Source: Arthrobacter_J sp038199985 (GTDB taxonomy: Bacteria; Actinomycetota; Actinomycetes; Actinomycetales; Micrococcaceae). Taken from it: a stretch of 23,711 nucleotides of DNA. The position numbers and the translations under genes are program-made. Of the stretch, positions 8,113 through 17,004 are shown piece by piece. Each line of letters opens with the position of its first letter. The stretch's first letter is position 1. The stretch lies in the NCBI GenBank assembly GCA_038199985.1, contig JBBPYK010000083.1, forward strand, positions 1 to 23,711, in the 5' to 3' direction. Below the pieces are notes generated by a model. That model did not search any database. It was not told the origin of the DNA and saw nothing but the letters and a program-made list of their open reading frames with translations.

Positions 8113-11100
8113 CTACTCAGCGTCGACGATTGCCGAGTCCTCTCGTTTCGTGTTCAATACGCGGAATCCAATACGGCCACGAGGAGCCGCCTTGTAGGGT
8201 ACCGCGAGTGAAAATAGGGTCGCCACGTTACGGATATTCACGGGATCTAGAAGCCTATTTGGTTCCCTCTCCGCCTTGTCATTGGATGCTGGATCCGCCG
8301 CGAATGTCAGAAGCATTGCTCCTCGTGTGGGGGTATTGAGCTTCTCAGCCTCGGGGCCGCCAGGGGCCGACAACTTTCCGGCGATGCGCTCCACTGCCGC
8401 CCGTTGGCGAAATGAGCTGCCGGAGAAACCACCGCGGTCCACGCGGCGCGACCTGCTGAGCAATTGAATGCTGGCCCCATCGACCTCGCGCTTGCGGATC
8501 CCATTGAGCTCCGGTACCAGAACCGCCCAATCGGTCAGCGTCCCCTTATCCATCGCCTGCTTCATGAAACGCAGAGTAGGCATGAAGGAATATCCTTTGG
8601 TCCATTGGAATTCCCCCAGCGCTATGTACATCTCTTCCGCCGAGACGATGGCAACACGGGATTCGAACGTCTTGACGTTAGGCTGCCCAGCTCGAGCCTC
8701 GACATACTCGAATTGCGTCAATTGACCTAAACGGTTCAGCCATCTTCGCACTGCCGCGAACTGCTTCTCATTTGGGGAACCGTCACCCCGGTCTGCCTGA
8801 CGCGGGAAATCGCGGAGCTCTCCACCGTCTCCTTCGAAGTCCAATACGGCGTTATACATCTTGTTGGCGCCTGTGGGCTTGAGCCAGGGAAGCTGTTGGA
8901 AGACGAGGGGTGGCACATCGATGGGGCGTACTTCGGGCCGCCCTTCCTCGTCCATCTTGGAGAATGTGCGCAACTGAGAACGGAAGGCTTCCTCGTCCTG
9001 AATGATGGCCGTAAAGGCGTCGTACAAGTCGTAAGTTTTACCGCGTGCATCCACGACGTCTCGGGCGATGTAGAGGCGTATCAGGTCTCGGTAGCCCGGT
9101 CGGTAGCCGAACCAGCGTCCCATCTGCATCAGCGTGTCCGCAGCGGCAGCGCGTCTCCGATAGTAGGTGACTGTAAGACCCTCGACTGTGAACCCTCGGC
9201 TGAGCTTCGCACCTCCTACCATGACTCGCCAGTACCGCCCGGTGGCGAAGTCCATGGCCTTGTAGTCGCTTTCCTTGGACCCGTTGACGATAACGACAGG
9301 GTCGCCGGCGGCCATTATCAGATCGATGGCGGCTCCAATATATTTTTTGAGTCCATCGAATTCCTGTGGCATGTCAGCACCCCAGTCTTCCCGGGCCTGG
9401 TGGACCATAAGGAAATCCGCGGCGAAGAGCAGACGAAGCCGATGCAGGCCTTCCGGGCGACTGAACTGGGACGTCTTCCACACATCGCGGATCAGGTCGG
9501 CAAGGTCTTTATGTTCGCTTTGCTTCACCGACTCGTGGGCCAACATGGTGTGGTGGCGGAAAATAAGGTTGGGATGGTTCTCGGTCCGCCACAATTTAAT
9601 GGCGCCGGACAGCACAAATGCGTCAAGGGCAGACCGGATCTCGTCCCGCTCAGCGTCGTCACTGTTCGCGTATAGGCTCCGCACGAAGGCTGCCGAATTG
9701 GAATTCGACGCGTCGATGGACTCATCGTCTGGGAGTGGCTCAAGGTCGTGAAATTGCTTACCTCCCATGTACTCCGACGAGGGCTCCAACGCAACGATGA
9801 AATCACGTGGAAAGATATCTTCGGAATCATCCGGAGAGACAAAGACATTCGCAAACGGTGTGGCCGTGTAACCGATGTACTGGGCTCTCGGCATTTCGCT
9901 CAGAATCTGCGAGATGAGCTTGTTGATCGCAGTCCGTTGTTTGTCTTCAGCCGTCTTGGCCCTGTTCGGGTTAGTGGTGTTGACGGATGCCTGGTCAGCT
10001 TCATCGTCGATGATCAGAACCGGGATCTCCTTGAGCGATGCATGCACGTCGTGGAGGTCGCGGAGCAGCTTCTCCAAGACTGGCTTGTTCTTCTTAACCA
10101 CAGCCAAACGCACGTCGGCACCAAAGAGGTTTACCGGGTCATACAACGGTTTGTGTGGATCCTTCAGTTCCCCTGCGCGGCGGTAATCGAGCGTGTCGAG
10201 GCCAGCCTTCAATGCCTTGTAATCACCGGACGCTGTAGTGAGGCGCTTGATGGCGGGGATGTCGGGCTGCGAATTGATGTCGATGCCATGTCTGAGAAAC
10301 TTGCCGTCGAGCCAGTCGGAGTCTCCGTCGCCTATGTAGTCGACCCCCCTTACGGCGTCGGCATCGTTGCGATCGCGGCCACCGAGAATGTTTTCCTCGC
10401 CAACAAGTTCTCGGTCGAGTCGGCGCTGTGTCTGGCCACGAAGTAGCTCGATGGTGCCGGTGAGCACAATGATCAAACGGTATCCGGCGTCGATCGCTTT
10501 GGCGGTGATGCCAGTGAAGTTTGCAGTCTTGCCGCTTTGTACGTAGCCGACGACGAGGCCCTTCGACTGGTACGACGTTTCGCTGGCAGGATCAGAGAGC
10601 CGCCCGACGATGTCCGAAGTCGATTCGTCCAGGTTGGCGATGGCTTCTGGTTTCCATCCGCTGCGCTCCAGCACGCCCCGGTATGCGTTCCAGTAGAAGT
10701 CGTGGTCGGTCTTTCGCTTTGCCGTATACCAGGGATCCCAAGGCCCGGGGTTGGCGATCACGATGTCCCGCTGCGCAACGCTCGGGAACGCCTCATCCAG
10801 GGTTTCACGACTGGCGGTGTTGAGGCCGAGCTTGTCGAAAATGCGGATACGGCGGTATGTGGTTTGCGGCTCTGTATCTTCTGCCCAGGCCGCGTCCGAC
10901 TGCGCATCCCACTTGGCCAGGCACATGTGAGCCGCCTTCCGCGCCGGCGCGTTGCCATCCCCTTCCAAGATCGCGGCGACTATCTGCGACTCTGATGCCT
11001 GAAGGTTAACATCTTCAAGCCACACATTCACCCGCGACAGCAGCTTCGCAGGCCCCACTTCCCGCATACCGTCAAACGCGGCACGAACGGCCATTTCGAG

Positions 11101-11121
11101 TTCAGATCCAAAAGTGCTCAT
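8113..11121 (-). CDS. Z1-domain SF2-type ATPase of a MORC-linked restriction system
   Basis: This 1002-residue P-loop NTPase belongs to the Z1 family. The family accompanies MORC-like ATPases, DUF4420 nucleases and cytosine methyltransferases in complex restriction systems and is thought to translocate on or remodel DNA. Motifs: Walker A GYVQSGKT at 192-199; IIVLTG after it; Walker B LIIDDEAD ending at 376; YIGYTATPFANV at 415-426; GGAKLSRGFTVEGL at 636-649; QMGRWFGYR at 666-674, which carries the likely arginine finger. The C-terminal 300 residues show no motif I know. The frame is open to a TTG at 11136, but the start is set at ATG 11121, because GAGGA lies 6 bases before it and the ATG overlaps the stop of the nuclease gene (ATGA). 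It is the last gene of the five-gene operon. I see no frameshift. Confidence 0.88.
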   Translation of the reverse strand: MSTFGSELEMAVRAAFDGMREVGPAKLLSRVNVWLEDVNLQASESQIVAAILEGDGNAPARKAAHMCLAKWDAQSDAAWAEDTEPQTTYRRIRIFDKLGLNTASRETLDEAFPSVAQRDIVIANPGPWDPWYTAKRKTDHDFYWNAYRGVLERSGWKPEAIANLDESTSDIVGRLSDPASETSYQSKGLVVGYVQSGKTANFTGITAKAIDAGYRLIIVLTGTIELLRGQTQRRLDRELVGEENILGGRDRNDADAVRGVDYIGDGDSDWLDGKFLRHGIDINSQPDIPAIKRLTTASGDYKALKAGLDTLDYRRAGELKDPHKPLYDPVNLFGADVRLAVVKKNKPVLEKLLRDLHDVHASLKEIPVLIIDDEADQASVNTTNPNRAKTAEDKQRTAINKLISQILSEMPRAQYIGYTATPFANVFVSPDDSEDIFPRDFIVALEPSSEYMGGKQFHDLEPLPDDESIDASNSNSAAFVRSLYANSDDAERDEIRSALDAFVLSGAIKLWRTENHPNLIFRHHTMLAHESVKQSEHKDLADLIRDVWKTSQFSRPEGLHRLRLLFAADFLMVHQAREDWGADMPQEFDGLKKYIGAAIDLIMAAGDPVVIVNGSKESDYKAMDFATGRYWRVMVGGAKLSRGFTVEGLTVTYYRRRAAAADTLMQMGRWFGYRPGYRDLIRLYIARDVVDARGKTYDLYDAFTAIIQDEEAFRSQLRTFSKMDEEGRPEVRPIDVPPLVFQQLPWLKPTGANKMYNAVLDFEGDGGELRDFPRQADRGDGSPNEKQFAAVRRWLNRLGQLTQFEYVEARAGQPNVKTFESRVAIVSAEEMYIALGEFQWTKGYSFMPTLRFMKQAMDKGTLTDWAVLVPELNGIRKREVDGASIQLLSRSRRVDRGGFSGSSFRQRAAVERIAGKLSAPGGPEAEKLNTPTRGAMLLTFAADPASNDKAEREPNRLLDPVNIRNVATLFSLAVPYKAAPRGRIGFRVLNTKREDSAIVDAE

Positions 11122-12101
11122 GCAGGTTCCTCGCAATAGTCGTTGAGTGGCGCCGGGGGCGCCACAAAGGGAAGGTGGCTCACGTCAATACGGTAGGAGA
11201 CGGCACTGACAAACACTCGCTGCGGAACCACCTCGTCCAGCCGGGGTCCAGTAATGGCCGGGAACGCCGGATCAACCAGGTATGTCCGCGGTGTCGACCG
11301 CAGCTGGTACTTCGTCCGGTACAGATCTGCGTCGGTGTCCTTCCAACCGAGTCGCTCCAATGCCGCATCGAAGGTCCGACGTGACCGGTCGAGCCGGGTG
11401 CGGATCAGGGCTATCAGCGCCAGCAGAGTGAATCCCTCGGCCGCGGCGCCAGCGAGGGTGATCTGCACGGACACGAGATACAACGGGCGTCCGGGAACTG
11501 GTTGAAGCTGGGATTCGCTCCCAATCACATGAACGCGCGCCTCTGACCGAGTCGTTTTCACCTCTGCATCAAAGTCTTCGAATCCGAAGTCGTGCTCTTC
11601 GGACAATGGACCTAGCCAGGCACCGACTGCCAAATCCTCACCAAACCGGCCAAGGGCATGGTGTAGGACCAACAACTCACCTATCAGCCCAGCTTCCTTC
11701 TCATCGGACATACGCCGTCGGCCGGACAGGAGATCCTTGAAGCCAGACAAGGACTCCGAGACGGCATGGCGGAACAAAGCCCCGCCTTCCAATTGGTCGA
11801 CGATGGATTCGATTAGTACGTAGGCCTCGTAATGCATGCTGGCGGCTTCAACTGTTAGCTGGAACCAGTCCCCCGGCCGGCCGATCAGGCTGGTGCGTTC
11901 GACGGCGATGCGCTCGTATGCGGCGACGTCGGGTTCGCTCCCCAGTGCCGGACTGATCAATCGCATTTCCTGGCGCGACGGATCAATCTCCAGCACGGAT
12001 TCAACAGCTGTCCCCATCTGAAAAGCTGCCGCCACGCCGGACCTGAAGTAGTCCTCCACAGTGTCCGGCGAAAGGTGCTCCCGCTCAGGAGTCGCCATCA
12101 T
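11118..12101 (-). CDS. PD-(D/E)XK motif endonuclease (DUF4420 family)
   Basis: This 327-residue protein is predicted to be the DNA-cutting subunit of the MORC/Z1 restriction module. The core runs GLIGELLVLHHAL with E142, then W162-x-GP, HDFGF with D171, and EVKTT with E180-x-K182. Together this is the D...E-x-K metal site plus the upstream glutamate typical of the fold, and all catalytic residues appear intact. The N-terminal 130 residues form an alpha/beta region without known motifs. Two adjacent ATGs (12101 and 12098) are possible starts; the run GGGGA touches the first and is 3 bases from the second, so the second may be used. The gene overlaps the MORC gene by 17 bases and the Z1 gene by 4, implying coupled translation and a fixed subunit ratio. 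Confidence 0.82.
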   Translation of the reverse strand: MMATPEREHLSPDTVEDYFRSGVAAAFQMGTAVESVLEIDPSRQEMRLISPALGSEPDVAAYERIAVERTSLIGRPGDWFQLTVEAASMHYEAYVLIESIVDQLEGGALFRHAVSESLSGFKDLLSGRRRMSDEKEAGLIGELLVLHHALGRFGEDLAVGAWLGPLSEEHDFGFEDFDAEVKTTRSEARVHVIGSESQLQPVPGRPLYLVSVQITLAGAAAEGFTLLALIALIRTRLDRSRRTFDAALERLGWKDTDADLYRTKYQLRSTPRTYLVDPAFPAITGPRLDEVVPQRVFVSAVSYRIDVSHLPFVAPPAPLNDYCEEPA

Positions 12102-13611
12102 TCCCCATTTTCTGCGCCTGCTGCGCGATCTCGTCCCGCAGTGCTGCAGTCAACAGCTGCTGCCATGCAAGGATTTCTGACTTTTCCCGTGAACCCAGGT
12201 GCGACCCCTCAAAGTACTTGGAGAAGACGAGCACCAGTAAGGTCTTCACGAACGGTGCATCAACGGCGTCCATGCTGCCTGGTCCGGCAATGATGTCGCG
12301 GTATTGCTCGTTGAGCCAGATGGTGCGCGATTCCAGGTCGATTTCAAACGGGGCCTCGGAAAGTTCCACGCGCCACCGGACGTCGACAGTGCCGGAATCG
12401 TGAAATCCCACAGTTTCCGCGAATGCATCGAGCATGTCGCCGCTGAACCCGCGACCCGGTTCTACCAGTTCTACGGGCCGCTTTATGTAGCGGCGTGATT
12501 CGCTACGGACGCCGCTCGCCCGGTCCAGATAATCGTTAAACGCTACCGAAGCGCCAACAGTGGCACCTAGCAGGGCTTGTTTGAAATCCCCGTCCAACTC
12601 CAGCCCGGACTTTTCAGGGTTCATGGTGACGTGGGGCTCGAGTTCATCGGTGATGTCGATCGACACGCGTGCATATTCAAGTTCGGGCTTCGCCATGGTG
12701 AGCGTGTTCCACCCGCCAATCTGAAGGAGCCGGTCGCTGCGATAGAAGTAGAAACCCTGGGCTAGCACGCCCGGACGGCCGCCGAGCCGGAACCCTGGAC
12801 TTCCGGATTGTGCTGCCGGCCATATGTGCGCCATCCCTGTCACCAGGAAGTCTCCGAGGTTGGCGCGGAGTTCGGCAGGATAGGAGTCGTTCACCAAGGG
12901 CACATAGCTGAACGGATCGATGACAGACACAGTCCGTGTCGCCCCGGAATACTCTAAATCCAGGTCGAACACGTCAACGGTGATCTCGACTTCTCGCGCG
13001 GCAATCTTGCGATGGAACACAATGCCAAGGTGCGCCATGACCGCCGAGATGCGCTCGTCAATCCATCTCGATTGGTCCCCTGCATCCAAACTACTCAGGA
13101 AGGTTCTCGGCTCATCCCATTCGATGACGGTTCCGCAATTATGAATCAGGTCAGCACGGAATGTGCTCAGATAGTCCTTGACATCAGACCCATCCATGTC
13201 CTCCACACGCGTGGGCGCAGCAGCATTTATGACGCGTCCGGCGGGCTGGGCACCTACCATCTTCGAATACACGCGCAGGATGTCGGCCTGGCTGAGGGAC
13301 GCCGCTTTCAGCCCCAGTCCGAAGTGCCCCAGGGTGCCTGCTTCGTAGTCACGCTTACGGGCGAATGTCATGGCGTCGTCGAGCCCGGCCCCGTCCATGC
13401 CGTGACCGTTGTCGATCAGGCGAAGCCCGACGACGGCCCCCTCGCGTTCCAAAAACCGCAGCAATACCTGAGTGGCATTCGCGTCGATGCTGTTGTCGAC
13501 GAGGTCCGCGATGGCGGTTTCGAAGGTGTGGTGGCGCCCGACTGCGGACGCGATGGCGGGGTCCGGGGGCACGTCACGGACAGCAGTGATGCGGGGACCT
13601 GAAACGGCCAT
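12085..13611 (-). CDS. MORC/Hsp90-like GHKL ATPase
   Basis: This 508-residue ATP-binding protein carries the GHKL (histidine kinase/Hsp90/MutL) Bergerat fold. The N-box is ETAIADLVDNSIDAN with E31 and N40; the G1 box is DNGHGM at 67-72; the G2 box is GHFGLGLKAAS at 95-105, closest to the MORC version of this motif. A middle region with HVTMNPEKSGLEL (near residue 335) probably ends an S5-like domain. No histidine phosphoacceptor or sensor domain is visible, so it is not a sensor kinase. In prokaryotes such MORC-like ATPases occur with Z1 proteins, DUF4420-type nucleases and m5C methyltransferases, as here, and are thought to clamp or loop DNA on ATP binding. Its ATG shares one base with the upstream stop (TGATG), and GAGG lies 8 bases before it. 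Confidence 0.85.
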   Translation of the reverse strand: MAVSGPRITAVRDVPPDPAIASAVGRHHTFETAIADLVDNSIDANATQVLLRFLEREGAVVGLRLIDNGHGMDGAGLDDAMTFARKRDYEAGTLGHFGLGLKAASLSQADILRVYSKMVGAQPAGRVINAAAPTRVEDMDGSDVKDYLSTFRADLIHNCGTVIEWDEPRTFLSSLDAGDQSRWIDERISAVMAHLGIVFHRKIAAREVEITVDVFDLDLEYSGATRTVSVIDPFSYVPLVNDSYPAELRANLGDFLVTGMAHIWPAAQSGSPGFRLGGRPGVLAQGFYFYRSDRLLQIGGWNTLTMAKPELEYARVSIDITDELEPHVTMNPEKSGLELDGDFKQALLGATVGASVAFNDYLDRASGVRSESRRYIKRPVELVEPGRGFSGDMLDAFAETVGFHDSGTVDVRWRVELSEAPFEIDLESRTIWLNEQYRDIIAGPGSMDAVDAPFVKTLLVLVFSKYFEGSHLGSREKSEILAWQQLLTAALRDEIAQQAQKMGNDGDS

Positions 13612-16600
13612 CAGATTGCCTCGAATTTGTTCGTGCCCAGTCCCAGATTCGTCCCGTTTTCCCGGACGGTTCGCACCACGGCATCAGAGAACCCGGAGCG
13701 GCGGCCGGCATCGATGGCAAGATGAATTTCCAGGGTGTCGGGGTCAGCTGCCTGCAGGTGTACCAGAAGTTCTTCCGCTATCATCTTCAACTGCGCGGAA
13801 AGGTCCCCTGTTGGCTGCAAATCGATAGAGCCCTTGTACCGGGCATTTGGAATGGACGACGGCGCCACTACTGTGAGCACTCCGGGACTGGCCTTGACTG
13901 GAGAGACATTTGCCGCGGGCTGAGCACCTTCGCCGGTGGTCTCCCGGATCGGCGCAGCGTCAGGGACGGCCGCAGCCGTCTCGCGCTCACGCTGCGTTGA
14001 CGCCAGTGTTGGGCTCACCAAGAGCATCGAGTCGCTGAGGAGCAGCTGTGACGCATCTTCCAGTGGGATGCGCAGTCCCATGAAATCCCCGGTCCCTGCA
14101 TCGTAACCATCTGCAACGGCAAAGCCGATTTCTGCCCAGGCGGGGTCATTGAAGACGGCGCTCACAGCGTCGAGCAGCACCTGCTTGTCTCGGAACCGGG
14201 CCAGGTAGGGATAGCGGGCGTGGTATTCCCACAGCTCGCCGATGCTAATTCTTCCGTCGTTCCATTTGCTGCGCAGGTGGTTCCGGAGCTCGAGCGCGAC
14301 CGATTGGGGTGACGACTGCACGATCACGACGTCTGTCTTGCGGAGGCGTTCCCCCGCGTGGCGGGCGATAGAGTTGCTTGCACCGTCGGCCTTGGCCGCC
14401 GCGATCCGGAACGGTTGGCTTCCGTCCATCTGCTCCGGGTACAACGTCCAAATCCAAGTCTCACGGATGCGCTGAATTACTGTTTGGTTAAGACTGTCGA
14501 TTTTGCGGCCAGCCTCAGCGACCTGTCCCTGAGTAAGGTCCAGGGAATCCTTGTCCCGCAAGATTTCCCTCCACGCCAGGTGCTGGCGGACGGCCGACTC
14601 GAGTTCTAGCCAGCGTGTCCCATCCGCGGCAAGCACCACAACAGTATTGGCATTGATCCGGGGCGCCGCACCCCTCTTCATCAAGAGCTCTTGAGCGTAT
14701 CCGCGTGCGGTCGATCCGTTGGCCTTGTTTTCATGTGTGAACTCGGGGTGGGCAATGACCAGACGGGCCTGGTCGGATTCGTCCACGTCGGCTGTGTCGG
14801 CGGGGGCGATGAGAACATCGGGGAACTCGGGGATTTGCCGTGGTTCTGTCTTGCGGAGCCGATCGACGACGGCGGTCCATACGTCAGACTGGCTGTAGGC
14901 GTCGGCGCGCTCAGTCACTTTGCGGTTTAGTGATGGCTGTCGGTCGAACCAGTAGCGGTCTCTGTCGGTGTAGAGATAGGTGGAGCGGTCGCCGAGGAGG
15001 CCCATTGCGGATCCGAAGTTGCCGATTGTGTCACCGGGCATGGCGACGCCGAGGAAAACGCGTTTACGTTCGATGCCTTTGTGCTGGGCCTGCAGCGTGG
15101 CAGCCGATCCCATGAAGGTGGCCCGGGCGATGCGGCGTGTCAGCGCCCGCCGGCCAAACAACTCCTTCTCCCTGTCGATCTGGACCGACGTCGACTGGGT
15201 CCCGTCAATGTCCTTATCGATGATTGCCTTCCAGGCGTCATCGAGATATCCAGTGATCTCGTCCCGCACCGCGGAGGAGTCGAGCGGCATGGAACCAGGC
15301 ATGATGAGCGGTGAGTCGTCGCCAGCTGAATAGAGGGCGTGCACCACCGCACTCATGAGACGCAGGACACCTCGGGTCCGCTGGAATCGCTCCAACGTGG
15401 ACCAGTCGCCGTAGAGTCGGTCGAACAGCTCAGGGTGGATGGGGAATGCGGCTCGCAGACGGGACTTGTAATAAGGGTCTTTAGTCTCCCGCGGCAGTTC
15501 GCCGATGTTCTTGATGTAGAAGTCGAAGAAGCGCTCGACCGTTGCGTCAATCATTCGTTGGGCGTTGGCATCTGGTTCCTGAAACAGGCGTCGTTTGACG
15601 ATCTCGAAGGATTCCGTGCTTGAGGCCGGCGTCCAGTTCTGGGCGACGCGGGAGACCACGTTCTGCAGCCGTTCAAGGGCGGCCCGCCCGTTGGCACCAC
15701 CGACTTCAAGGTCCGAGGCCGCCGGGGCGTCTCCGTCGCGGCGCACATCCGAGGCCGGAATCGAGACGAGCAGCAACGTGCCGGGGACTGCTTTCACGGC
15801 CTCAGTAAGGAGTTGGGCGAAGGTGAATTGGGTTTCGAATGTGCCGCCGACCAGGCGGTCGTCGCTGTAAAGCCCGCGGGCGTAGGCGACCCACTCGTCG
15901 ATGAGAATCAGCGCTGGAGAGTACTTCGTAAGGACGTCCCGGAGTGCTGTGCCGGGGTTTGTGCCGGTGCGGTCGGAATCGGCCACCAAGGCGTAGCCTT
16001 CGGCGCCGCCGAGTTGCCAAGCCAATTCACCCCACAAGGTCCGAATAACCGTACCGTCGGCTTTTTGCCAGCTCTGCCCCGGGGAAAGCTCGTTACCAAC
16101 GATGGCCACGCGTTTGATCGACCTCTGGATGACCGACGCGTCGAGGCTGCTGAGCAGGCTCTGCACTCCCTGGGGGTAGTCCGTGAGTGGGTGGCCGCTG
16201 AAGAGGTGCCAGACGGCGAGCATGGAGTGGGTCTTGCCACCGCCGAAGGTGGTCTGCAAGTTGATCACGGGTGCGGCGTTGAGGTCGCCGCCGACCCTTT
16301 TCACGGCAAGTGTGAGCAGCGCCTTGAGGCCATCGGTCAGGTAGGTGCGGGCGAAGAACTCGACGGGGTCGTTGTAGTCCGCTGATTCCTCGGCGCCGGT
16401 GGAGACCTGGTGGAGGTCGGCCGCGAATTCGGCGCGTGCGAAGTCGTTGGAGGCTATATCGGTGTGTGGTTTGAGCACGTCGCGCCACGGTAGGAGGTCG
16501 GTTGTGCTCAATTCCGGCATTTTCGATGCTGCGCGGGTGTCGCGTCGGGTCTCTTCCGCGTAGGTGGCTCGCTGCACATCAAGCCGCGATTTGCGAACTG

Positions 16601-16994
16601 TGTCGGCTGCAGCAGCCGCACCGACTGCCCGTAGCAGGCGTTCAATCGTGTCAAGTGCCCTATAGGTGTCGTCGGCTCCGAATAATTTCCGGTGTGCCCA
16701 ACTGTCACGCACCCCACGTAGCTCACTGGCAAGATTCTGTTCACCGCGCGACAGCACGGCGTTGAATGCGTACCCCAGGCTGTCGAGCGGCTCCGTGAGC
16801 GCCCGGAGCTGTGTCTGCGGATCGTGTGGAGAATACTGCTTGCCCGAAATGCCGTCCTTGACCGCCAGGATGCGTGTCCAGTCACTTACCCCGGCAGGAA
16901 GGTGTGGAGACAGCACCCTGTCGATGAACGGTTCGAGTGTCTGGGCCAGGACGTCAAGGGCTGCGCCCACCCGGTCGATGTTTGAGAGAGCCAT
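13611..16994 (-). CDS. Swt1-type HEPN domain fused to DUF499 AAA-type ATPase
   Basis: This is a 1127-residue anti-phage-associated ATPase. Residues 1-130 look like a Swt1-type HEPN domain and contain R96-D-S-W-A-H101, the R-x4-H pattern with a polar residue after the arginine found in HEPN ribonucleases. The remaining part is DUF499 (COG1483-like): Walker A FGGGKTHS at 250-257, NLQTTF before it, and Walker B LILIDEW at 362-368. A proline- and threonine-rich linker (about 1010-1060) leads to a C-terminal domain of about 70 residues. DUF499 proteins usually sit next to DUF1156 methyltransferases, as here. The role is not settled; it may couple DNA sensing to restriction or RNA cleavage. ATG 16994 follows the methyltransferase stop by 10 bases, with AAAGG about 7 bases before it. 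HEPN domains can also serve as simple assembly modules, so RNase activity is inferred. Confidence 0.8.
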   Translation of the reverse strand: MALSNIDRVGAALDVLAQTLEPFIDRVLSPHLPAGVSDWTRILAVKDGISGKQYSPHDPQTQLRALTEPLDSLGYAFNAVLSRGEQNLASELRGVRDSWAHRKLFGADDTYRALDTIERLLRAVGAAAAADTVRKSRLDVQRATYAEETRRDTRAASKMPELSTTDLLPWRDVLKPHTDIASNDFARAEFAADLHQVSTGAEESADYNDPVEFFARTYLTDGLKALLTLAVKRVGGDLNAAPVINLQTTFGGGKTHSMLAVWHLFSGHPLTDYPQGVQSLLSSLDASVIQRSIKRVAIVGNELSPGQSWQKADGTVIRTLWGELAWQLGGAEGYALVADSDRTGTNPGTALRDVLTKYSPALILIDEWVAYARGLYSDDRLVGGTFETQFTFAQLLTEAVKAVPGTLLLVSIPASDVRRDGDAPAASDLEVGGANGRAALERLQNVVSRVAQNWTPASSTESFEIVKRRLFQEPDANAQRMIDATVERFFDFYIKNIGELPRETKDPYYKSRLRAAFPIHPELFDRLYGDWSTLERFQRTRGVLRLMSAVVHALYSAGDDSPLIMPGSMPLDSSAVRDEITGYLDDAWKAIIDKDIDGTQSTSVQIDREKELFGRRALTRRIARATFMGSAATLQAQHKGIERKRVFLGVAMPGDTIGNFGSAMGLLGDRSTYLYTDRDRYWFDRQPSLNRKVTERADAYSQSDVWTAVVDRLRKTEPRQIPEFPDVLIAPADTADVDESDQARLVIAHPEFTHENKANGSTARGYAQELLMKRGAAPRINANTVVVLAADGTRWLELESAVRQHLAWREILRDKDSLDLTQGQVAEAGRKIDSLNQTVIQRIRETWIWTLYPEQMDGSQPFRIAAAKADGASNSIARHAGERLRKTDVVIVQSSPQSVALELRNHLRSKWNDGRISIGELWEYHARYPYLARFRDKQVLLDAVSAVFNDPAWAEIGFAVADGYDAGTGDFMGLRIPLEDASQLLLSDSMLLVSPTLASTQRERETAAAVPDAAPIRETTGEGAQPAANVSPVKASPGVLTVVAPSSIPNARYKGSIDLQPTGDLSAQLKMIAEELLVHLQAADPDTLEIHLAIDAGRRSGFSDAVVRTVRENGTNLGLGTNKFEAI

Positions 16995-17004
16995 GGCCTG
17001 CCTT

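Noticed and set aside
12085..13611. Sensor histidine kinase reading of the GHKL protein
   Set aside because: No phosphoacceptor histidine, membrane segment or response regulator is present; the G2 box and neighbours fit MORC-like ATPases.
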